Positions 40,362 to 47,044 of a stretch of 47,044 bases of DNA are shown here, piece after piece (the stretch's first letter is position 1; every line of letters begins with the position of its first letter). The notes beneath the pieces were generated by a model that saw nothing but the letters and a program-made list of their open reading frames with translations, made no database searches and was not told the DNA's origin. Source of the stretch: Sulfobacillus benefaciens (GTDB taxonomy: Bacteria > Bacillota > Sulfobacillia > Sulfobacillales > Sulfobacillaceae); assembly GCA_003023725.1 (NCBI GenBank), contig PXYT01000024.1, positions 38,833 to 85,876 of the forward strand. Reading direction: 5' to 3'. A program made the position numbers and the translations under genes.

Positions 40362-43300
40362 ATGTCTATTTCCGGCTACTACCGGTATCCAGCCATTGCT
40401 CAGCATCGCATTGTCTTTGTTAGCGAGGACGACCTCTGGTGTGTAGATCAGGAAGGAGGGCTTGCCCGGCGCTTGACTGCCGGATGGGGTTCCGCTCTGC
40501 GGCCCATTCTTTCGCCAGATGGCCGCTGGATCTGCTTCGTGGGGCGTGAGGAAGGAGATAGTGAAGTTTATCTGATGCCGCAGGAAGGAGGGGAAGTTAC
40601 CCGGCTGACATACTGGGGTGCGACGACCCAACCCGTGGCTTTTCATCCCGACGGATCTCTCATTATCTCATCCAACGCGGCTCAACCCTTCCGGTCGCTT
40701 TTTATGCTCTACAAGCTCTCATTAAACGGGGGCGAACCAAGCGCCATGAATCTGGGCCCGGCTAATAATATCGCTTTTGGTCCTAGGGGCCAGATAGTAT
40801 TGGGACGCAACACGGCCGATCCGGCCCGTTGGAAAAGATACCGGGGAGGGACTCGCGGTCAGTTGTGGATCGATGCGGAAGGACACGGTCAATTTCGCCG
40901 TTATGAAGGGGTTAACGGAAATTTTGCATCTCCCATGTGGGTGGGCAACCGGATCTATTTCATTTCCGACCATGAAGGTTATGGCAATATCTATTCGATC
41001 GACCCGGACGGCAGTCACTTGGATCGGCACACGGACCACGAGACCTATTATGTGCGCAATGCCGCCAGTGACGGACAACATATCGTCTACCACGCCGGAG
41101 GGGACCTGTATGTGCTGGACCCCGCTACCGGAGCGAATTCGCGGCTTGAGGTCGAATACCACAGTCAACGGGCTCACATTGAGCCTTACTATGCCAAGGC
41201 CCGTGACTTCTGGACAGACTACACCCTCAATCCCGACGGGTCCCGCATACTCCTTACCACGCGTGGCAAACTTTACCACATGGGAAACTGGGAAGGCCCG
41301 GTCGATCCCTTAGGAGCCCTTGACGGTGTCCGTTATCGTCTGAGTCAGTGGATTCCAGGAGACTCCCGGATCCTTACGATTTCGGACGACGGCGGAGAAG
41401 AAGGAGTCGAACTGCTCGACACAAAGATGCACACCCGGACGCGATTACCGGGACAAATCGGCCAAGCCGAACAACTGAAAGTCTCACCCGACGGGCAGTT
41501 TGCCGTCATCGCTAATCACCGTCATGAACTATGGCTAGCGGACTTAAAAGCGTTTACGCTCACCCTTTTCGACTCCTCCTCATATGGCCCGATTCGGGGG
41601 CTGGATTTTTCTTCCGACAGCCGTTGGGTGGCTTATGCCATCCACCAGTCTGCCAAAACCTGCGGCATCAAAGTTTATCACCTTGTTAATCATGAATCCG
41701 AGTGGATTACCCGTCCGGTTTTGATCGATTCGGATCCCGTGTTTGATCCGTCCGGCCGCTTCCTGTATTTCTTATCTTACCGAGTGTTCGACCCCGTCTA
41801 CGACAATTTGCGTTTTGATCTGGGCTTTCCCAATGGAATGCATCCCTACGTTGTTCCCTTGGGCCGAAACCAACGGTCTCCTTTTCTTCCCGAACCGCGT
41901 CCCCTGAGCGACCCGGCAGACAAACAGGAAGGCTCGGAGAGCGAAACCAATGCGGCCGTCACGATTGACTTTGAGGGAATACTGGACAGAGCCATCCCCT
42001 TTCCGGTTCCCGAAGGCATCTATCGACAACTGGAAGCCGGAGTTGACAAAGTGTACTGGACGACCGTCGAACCCCAGGGCAGTTTGCGGCGTTCGTTCTT
42101 AGATGCCCACATACCCCAGGACGCTACCTTGCACATGTATTCGCTCAAAGACCTGAAAGATGAAGTTCTGGCAACCCGCATCACCAATTTTTCACTCAAC
42201 GCCAAACGCGACACCCTGGCCATTCGCTCAGGAAAGACACTACACATTGGAAAGGCAGGGGACAAACCGGATGATAAAAACTCCGCCAAACCGGGTCGCG
42301 AATCCGGATGGGTTGATTTTCAGCGCATTGCCTTGTCCGTCAACAGGAGGGCAGAATGGGAACAAATGCTGCGCGAGGCATGGCGGCTGATGCGCGACAA
42401 CTTCTGGTCAGACACCATGTCCGGAATTGACTGGGAGCAAATCTTTCATCGATATCAGGTTTTACTGCCTCGCATCGCCACTCGCTCTGAATTTTCCGAT
42501 TTAGTTTGGGAGATGCAAGGAGAACTGGGGACTTCGCATGCTTACGAGTTGGGCGGGGACTACCGTCCCGAACCGAATAATCGCATCGGTTTGTTAGCAG
42601 CCCAATTTCGGTGGAATCCCGAATTTAACGGATATGAGATTACGCATATTGCTCGGGGGGACAATGCGTATGAAGACGAGAATTCCCCGCTTTTGGCACC
42701 AGGTCTTGATATTAGGGAAGGCGACGTCGTGACGATGGTGGATGAGAAACCGCTTGATCCCCGAGTCCCTCCGGAAGCCCAATTAATCAACAAAGCCAGC
42801 CGGGAAGTCCGATTGACGCTCATCCGACCACAAGATCGCTCTTCGCGCGCACAAGTCGTCGTCCCACTGGCCCAGGACATGCCTGTCTATTACCGGGAAT
42901 GGGTGAATTTGAACCGTGAAAAGATCCATGCCTTGTCCCAGGGACGAGTGGGTTATGTTCATATCCCGGATATGGGTCCGCGCGGTTTTTCCGAATTTTA
43001 CCGTTCCTATCTCCGCGAGTGCGAGTACGAAGGGCTCATTGTCGACGTTCGGTTCAATGGCGGGGGCCATGTCTCGCAGCTGATTCTGGAAAACCTGCAA
43101 CGCCAGCGCCTGGGATACGACGTTCCCAGACACGGACAGCCAGAGCCCTATCCTCAGGACAGCATGTTGGGCCCCATTGTGGCCATAACCAATGAATACG
43201 CCGGGTCTGACGGGGACATCTTTTCCCATTCATTCAAATTAATGAGGCTCGGATCCTTAGTCGGGCAGAGAACGTGGGGTGGTGTGATTGGGATATGGGT

Positions 43301-43580
43301 GCGTCACCGGCTCGTCGACGGAAGCATCACCACACAACCCGAATTTTCGTTTTGGTTTAAAGACGTCGGCTGGGGAGTGGAAAACTATGGGACCGACCCG
43401 ACCATTCCCGCTGAAAACAGCCCGGAAGATTACCATAACCATAAAGACAACCAATTAGACTGCGCCATCGAGGAAGCTCTCCGCCAACTGCAATCCAGGC
43501 CCCTGGGGATGCCGGATTTCACCGAAAAACCCAATCTATCGCCAGGCCCCTTGCCGCCACGGCCAGGAAACGGGGCTTAA
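40362..43580 (+). CDS. tricorn protease homologue (family S41)
   Basis: Tricorn is a giant hexameric protease that cuts peptides into di- to tetrapeptides for further aminopeptidases. The 1072-residue product matches the full Thermoplasma-type architecture: a six- then seven-bladed propeller (about residues 1-640, with repeated SPDG/PDGS blades), the C1 helical domain, a PDZ domain (about 745-830) and the C2 catalytic domain. The His in ELGTSHAYELGG and the nucleophile Ser in NEYAGSDGDIFSHS match the catalytic residues, and SPED-containing PAENSPEDY closes the site. AAGGAGG lies seven bases before the ATG. The last codons form the left arm of a perfect hairpin. Confidence 0.93.
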   Translation: MSISGYYRYPAIAQHRIVFVSEDDLWCVDQEGGLARRLTAGWGSALRPILSPDGRWICFVGREEGDSEVYLMPQEGGEVTRLTYWGATTQPVAFHPDGSLIISSNAAQPFRSLFMLYKLSLNGGEPSAMNLGPANNIAFGPRGQIVLGRNTADPARWKRYRGGTRGQLWIDAEGHGQFRRYEGVNGNFASPMWVGNRIYFISDHEGYGNIYSIDPDGSHLDRHTDHETYYVRNAASDGQHIVYHAGGDLYVLDPATGANSRLEVEYHSQRAHIEPYYAKARDFWTDYTLNPDGSRILLTTRGKLYHMGNWEGPVDPLGALDGVRYRLSQWIPGDSRILTISDDGGEEGVELLDTKMHTRTRLPGQIGQAEQLKVSPDGQFAVIANHRHELWLADLKAFTLTLFDSSSYGPIRGLDFSSDSRWVAYAIHQSAKTCGIKVYHLVNHESEWITRPVLIDSDPVFDPSGRFLYFLSYRVFDPVYDNLRFDLGFPNGMHPYVVPLGRNQRSPFLPEPRPLSDPADKQEGSESETNAAVTIDFEGILDRAIPFPVPEGIYRQLEAGVDKVYWTTVEPQGSLRRSFLDAHIPQDATLHMYSLKDLKDEVLATRITNFSLNAKRDTLAIRSGKTLHIGKAGDKPDDKNSAKPGRESGWVDFQRIALSVNRRAEWEQMLREAWRLMRDNFWSDTMSGIDWEQIFHRYQVLLPRIATRSEFSDLVWEMQGELGTSHAYELGGDYRPEPNNRIGLLAAQFRWNPEFNGYEITHIARGDNAYEDENSPLLAPGLDIREGDVVTMVDEKPLDPRVPPEAQLINKASREVRLTLIRPQDRSSRAQVVVPLAQDMPVYYREWVNLNREKIHALSQGRVGYVHIPDMGPRGFSEFYRSYLRECEYEGLIVDVRFNGGGHVSQLILENLQRQRLGYDVPRHGQPEPYPQDSMLGPIVAITNEYAGSDGDIFSHSFKLMRLGSLVGQRTWGGVIGIWVRHRLVDGSITTQPEFSFWFKDVGWGVENYGTDPTIPAENSPEDYHNHKDNQLDCAIEEALRQLQSRPLGMPDFTEKPNLSPGPLPPRPGNGA

Positions 43581-43596
43581 GTCCCGTTTCCTGGCC
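43561..43596 (+). repeat. perfect 14-bp hairpin spanning the tricorn stop codon
   Basis: Arms GGCCAGGAAACGGG (43561-43574) and CCCGTTTCCTGGCC (43583-43596) flank an 8-nt loop that contains the TAA stop. No U-tract follows. It may be a terminator or a 3'-end stabiliser; ribosomes reaching the stop would melt the left arm, so it may couple termination of translation and transcription. Confidence 0.8.
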
Positions 43597-43805
43597 CATC
43601 TCGCACGTCTTTGCCATTTTGGGGGAACGTGAATCACCCGGTGACTTCTCCCCCTCGCCGGCCCCCTTTCGGTACCAATATTCGTGCACCAATATTCGTT
43701 AAGATGGATTTCTCTTGTCCAGTCATCTAGAGCGGTAGTCTAGCCGTCGTGTTAAGGCATACACTATGGTAGGCTGGGAAAGGACGGCATTCTAAGGAGA
43801 ATACT

Positions 43806-44864
43806 ATGTCAGAAAAATTATTGGACTTCGTACGCCCTTGGCAGTGGGGAAAAGAATATTTTCGCGTAGTTCGTCCCCGCGTGATTCACCTCATCACCCA
43901 ATTACATCAACAGGCACAAAATATCCCTGATCCGGATTTGCGTGAGCAGGCTCTCAGCTCTCTTCAGACCAAACAGTTTCACTGCGAAGGAGGCGGAGTG
44001 TTTGGCGGTCCTTCCCGCGATCCTCATGGCTACCTGCTGGAATTTTTGGTGCCCTATCAAAGTTTGTGCGACTATCTGGACACGGTCACGGACCGCGGAC
44101 CCTCACAAGACCCTGATAATTTGCGCTGGCTTCACCAGGCCTTAATCGACGCCACCACACCGTTTGCCCCCGTCCGCGACTATTATCGCGACCACCCCAG
44201 TGACGACGACGGTGGTTATATGGCCTCTTTGGTTGTGCGCTCGCAAAGTGCTTTGGCCCGTTTTCCGGGCTATTCCCTGGTCCAGGACAAGATCGTGCGT
44301 TTAGTTCGTCTTTATGTAGACCTGCAGGTGTACAAACACGGCCCGGTCCCCACCCGTCTGGAAAACTTAACCGCCTGGTTTCATCACGAATCTGATCCCC
44401 AAGACGGCTTGTTCTGGTGGGAATTTGCAGCGGCGTCGGGAAGCACGCTGGGCATTTTTGCACTGCTCACCATGGCTCTCGACCCCCATCCCGAGGTCCA
44501 GAAAATTGAGTCGTTATTCCGTTTGTATTTCCCCTGGGTTGGCGCCTTGCACATCTTACTGGATTATTTGATTGACCAGCAAGAAGATTTGGAAGGCGGC
44601 GATTTGAACTTTATCACCTATTACCGAAGCCGAGCGCAAGCAACACACCGCCTGCAATGGATCTATCGCCGTATTGTGCGCGAGGCGAATTCTTTTGAGG
44701 ATGCCGCCTTCCATCGCTACGTGGCACGGGGACTTTTGGGTTTCTATCTTTCGGACCGTAAAGTCCGGCATGATTTGAACCGTCCCGCATGCCAACTACT
44801 GGCCACCGGAGGAAGTGTGAGCATCGGAGTCTGGCTGGCGGCCCATGTGGGACGTGCTCCATGA
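43806..44864 (+). CDS. DUF2600/YtpB-like tetraprenyl-beta-curcumene (class IB) terpene synthase
   Basis: In Bacillus, YtpB cyclises a C35 prenyl diphosphate to tetraprenyl-beta-curcumene, a precursor of C35 terpenoids. The 352-residue helical product has the family's metal-binding type motifs: FHCEGGGVFGG, LCDYLDTVTDR (about residue 86-96) and LLDYLIDQQEDLEGGDLNF (about 254-272). No prenyl-diphosphate synthase is next to it. AAGGAG lies six bases before the ATG. The last 69 bases overlap recQ on the opposite strand. Confidence 0.88.
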   Translation: MSEKLLDFVRPWQWGKEYFRVVRPRVIHLITQLHQQAQNIPDPDLREQALSSLQTKQFHCEGGGVFGGPSRDPHGYLLEFLVPYQSLCDYLDTVTDRGPSQDPDNLRWLHQALIDATTPFAPVRDYYRDHPSDDDGGYMASLVVRSQSALARFPGYSLVQDKIVRLVRLYVDLQVYKHGPVPTRLENLTAWFHHESDPQDGLFWWEFAAASGSTLGIFALLTMALDPHPEVQKIESLFRLYFPWVGALHILLDYLIDQQEDLEGGDLNFITYYRSRAQATHRLQWIYRRIVREANSFEDAAFHRYVARGLLGFYLSDRKVRHDLNRPACQLLATGGSVSIGVWLAAHVGRAP

Positions 44865-46934
44865 CTTTTTGACCATGGCACGGGCAATGCGCAACCCGTC
44901 ATAGGATAACTGACCGTTTAAAGCGGCGAACAGACCCTTCAGGGTCATCTCCGGATTTTGACTCAATACACCGGCTACCTGATCCGTCACCTGGGGATGA
45001 ACCATGCTGTCCCCATACCACCTCCATGCCTGTGTCGTGTCGCATGCTATCCATTCTTCCAAATATCCAATAACGGTTGAAGGTTTCCGGTTGACGCGTG
45101 ACGCAACCTGAGCCACAGGCACTCCCTCGGCGAACAAATCCCAGGATTGCTCCTTGGCCGTTTTCATGCGCTGGGGTATAGGCGGGATTTCGTCCTCTTT
45201 TAGCAATTTCAAAAGCATCTCCCCATAACGCAAGAACTTAGTGGGACCAATACCCGGACATTGACGCAACTGATCAGGCGTTTCGGGAAATTGTGCCGCT
45301 AACAGGCGAAGAACGTGGTCGCTGAAAATGATATAAGGACTCACGTTTTCCCGTTTCGCCTGGTCTTGCCTCCATGTTCGCAATCGCTGCCATCTCAGGG
45401 ACAGAACGTCCTGCCCCCCTCGAAAACCCGGCTTTACACCCCCGGCGCAGAGATCGCAGCACGTGTCCCCGTCGGCGCGAGAAGAAGAGACTTGGCCGAA
45501 GTAAACCAAAATGACATCGCGCCGGCAAGTTTCGACCGTAATATATGCCCTCATGTGTTCGTACTGATCCAGACGATGGCGATAGCGTCGATTGAGGCGA
45601 TCCTTCAGTGCGCGAATCATCCACGACTCAACGGGTTTTTTCACCATGATCAGCGTTTGGTGACCCGTTTTCGCCAGCACCTCCACCGCCTGCATTTCCT
45701 CCAGTGAGATCAACACCGCTTCCCAAAGGGCTTCTCGATCCGCAAGACCGTCTTCTCCCTCGGCACGACTGAAATCCCACCACAGAGATTCGTTCAAAGG
45801 GCGGCTGTCCAGGGCCGTCATGATATCTTGCACAGCCTGGACATCCGGAGCCTCTCTCACGATCATCCGGTGGCGCTGGGCCATATCACCCGGAGTAACA
45901 ACGAGACGGGCCCAAGCTCTTTCGCCATCACGCCCCGCACGTCCCCACTGTTGTGCATAGGCATCCAGGGAAGGCGGCATGCCCAGATTCAACACGCCCC
46001 GAACATCACTACGGTCGATACCCATACCGAATGCGGTTGTTGCCACCACCAGACGCAGTGCACCGGCTGAAAAATCCTGGTGAACCCGTATTCGCTGTTC
46101 CTGACTCAAGCCCGCGTGATAGATGCCCACAGGTTCCGCCAACGACCGGTTTATCCACTGTCCCCAATATTCCGCTTGCCTTCGGGTAGCAGCATAGACA
46201 ATCACCGCGCCCGGCTCCTTGTGAATGGATTGATAGACCGCCAGATGTTGTTCATGACGATTCTGGGCGACCTGCACTTCCAAAAAAATGTTCGGACGAT
46301 CCATCGATTGACGCGTAACCAAACAATTCTCGGCATCGAGCCCCAGTTGATGCAAAATGTCCTGTTCCACTACGGGTGTCGCCGTCGCCGTCAGCGCTAA
46401 AATCGGTGGGCTTCCTACTTCCCGGCGAAACTGACCGATGCGGCGGTAGTCCGGACGAAAATCATGCCCCCATTCGGAAATCGAATGGGCTTCGTCAACA
46501 ACCAGTAAACTGCACGGCAGCGACCCGATTCGCCGAAGCAACTCCGGATGCCTGAGCCTTTCCGGAGCCAGAAATACGACCTGCAATTTTCCCAAGCGCC
46601 AGTCTTCCAGCACTGCCGCCCGTTGTTTGGGGTGGTCCCAGTGGCTCCATGTCACCGCGTTCAGTCCCAATGTTCTCAAACGCTGGGCCTGCTCCTGCAT
46701 TAAACTGAGGAGGGGAGAAATCACTACCGTCGGCGAAGGCAGAAGTGCGCTGGGTAACTGATAGCAGAGGGATTTTCCGGCTCCCGTCGGCAAGATGGCC
46801 AATTGCGACTGATCCATGAAAATCCGGGTGATTATTTCCCGTTGCAACGGACGAAATTCCGACAAGTGAAAAACACGGTGAAGCGTGGATTCAATAGCTT
46901 TATGCAGTGACTGAGAAATGCCGATTCTATCCAT
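44796..46934 (-). CDS. recQ: ATP-dependent DNA helicase RecQ
   Basis: RecQ unwinds DNA 3'-5' in recombination and repair. The 712-residue product has motif 0/I (FRPLQREII, LPTGAGKSLCYQLP), DEAH in VVDEAHSISEWGHDFR, TATATP, QWGRAGRDG and the zinc region ETCRRDVILVYFGQ...CCDLC. It continues with a winged helix, an HRDC-like domain (about 515-590) and a C-terminal HTH of the HTH_40 type (about 615-655). The zinc cysteines are shifted: one is adjacent to the next (CC) instead of two residues away. I start at ATG 46934; a TTG 14 codons upstream lies next to the terminator. It overlaps the terpene synthase gene tail-to-tail. Confidence 0.93.
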   Translation of the reverse strand: MDRIGISQSLHKAIESTLHRVFHLSEFRPLQREIITRIFMDQSQLAILPTGAGKSLCYQLPSALLPSPTVVISPLLSLMQEQAQRLRTLGLNAVTWSHWDHPKQRAAVLEDWRLGKLQVVFLAPERLRHPELLRRIGSLPCSLLVVDEAHSISEWGHDFRPDYRRIGQFRREVGSPPILALTATATPVVEQDILHQLGLDAENCLVTRQSMDRPNIFLEVQVAQNRHEQHLAVYQSIHKEPGAVIVYAATRRQAEYWGQWINRSLAEPVGIYHAGLSQEQRIRVHQDFSAGALRLVVATTAFGMGIDRSDVRGVLNLGMPPSLDAYAQQWGRAGRDGERAWARLVVTPGDMAQRHRMIVREAPDVQAVQDIMTALDSRPLNESLWWDFSRAEGEDGLADREALWEAVLISLEEMQAVEVLAKTGHQTLIMVKKPVESWMIRALKDRLNRRYRHRLDQYEHMRAYITVETCRRDVILVYFGQVSSSRADGDTCCDLCAGGVKPGFRGGQDVLSLRWQRLRTWRQDQAKRENVSPYIIFSDHVLRLLAAQFPETPDQLRQCPGIGPTKFLRYGEMLLKLLKEDEIPPIPQRMKTAKEQSWDLFAEGVPVAQVASRVNRKPSTVIGYLEEWIACDTTQAWRWYGDSMVHPQVTDQVAGVLSQNPEMTLKGLFAALNGQLSYDGLRIARAMVKKSWSTSHMGRQPDSDAHTSSGGQ

Positions 46935-46977
46935 AATTTTTAATTCGCCATCACGCGCCGAATTTCCTGTTTCCAAT

Positions 46978-47005
46978 AAAAAAACAAAAAGAAGTGCCCC
47001 ACTTC
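46978..47005 (-). terminator. intrinsic terminator or attenuator upstream of recQ
   Basis: On the minus strand GAAGTG-GGG-CACTTC is followed by TTTTTGTTTTTTT. It lies 43 bases before the recQ start, so it either ends the transcript of a gene beyond the window or regulates recQ from its leader. Confidence 0.8.
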
Positions 47006-47044
47006 GCTCTGTAGATGACGCACGGCGGTATTCTACCGGACATC

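Overview
The window looks like chromosomal DNA of a Bacillota (Firmicutes) bacterium, most likely Sulfobacillus or a close relative. This is an inference from family content: consensus AGGAGG ribosome-binding sites, a phoPR-pst-phoU cluster, a DUF2600/YtpB terpene synthase, and a peptide-scavenging set that includes a tricorn-type protease. No 16S gene or phage marker is present. Most of the DNA is dense, overlapping housekeeping operons on the minus strand. Plus-strand genes are mostly monocistronic and occupy the gaps.

Region by region. 1-2.46 kb: the start of clpP, trigger factor, and a six-gene tRNA operon (Pro, Arg, His, Arg, Leu, Gly) with its own promoter and terminator. 2.5-6.2 kb: a COG4280-like membrane protein with a coupled two-helix partner, rdgB-rph, then smpB-ssrA with a clear promoter and terminator; the tmRNA T-arm is atypical. 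6.5-10.5 kb: a plus-strand acyl-CoA ligase followed by a 25-bp RNA hairpin, a gene-poor stretch, and a nickel/cobalt-permease-like membrane protein. 10.5-14.7 kb: RNase R, SecG and an MFS transporter. 15.0-21.9 kb: a glycolytic operon gap-pgk-tpiA-gpmI-eno plus a HAD phosphatase. 22.0-32.6 kb: a twelve-gene minus-strand chain, almost entirely overlapping or tightly spaced: Nudix, GNAT acyltransferase, N-succinylamino-acid racemase-like enzyme, M20 deacylase, P-loop/Asp23 fusion protein, PhoP, PhoR, PstS, PstC, PstA, PstB, PhoU. 32.9-34.9 kb: an S9 peptidase. 34.9-36.0 kb: about 1 kb with no convincing gene. 36.2-39.0 kb: an operon of a divergent CsoR/RcnR-type repressor, a secreted CAP-domain protein and an alpha/beta hydrolase. 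39.2-44.9 kb: a small topoisomerase-type zinc-ribbon protein, pyroglutamyl peptidase, tricorn protease and the DUF2600 terpene synthase. The window ends in recQ, which overlaps the terpene synthase gene tail-to-tail.

How the parts may work together. Trigger factor/ClpP and tmRNA/SmpB are protein quality control. The GNAT, racemase and M20 enzymes match the known three-step route that converts D-amino acids to L-amino acids through N-succinyl intermediates. Here that cassette reads directly into the phosphate-sensing and phosphate-uptake genes. S9, pyroglutamyl peptidase and tricorn suggest peptide use. The best candidates for something undescribed are the coupled D-amino-acid/phosphate operon with its P-loop-Asp23 protein, the CsoR-like/CAP/hydrolase operon whose repressor lacks the usual metal ligands, the tmRNA T-arm, and a recurring class of long hairpins without U-tracts.
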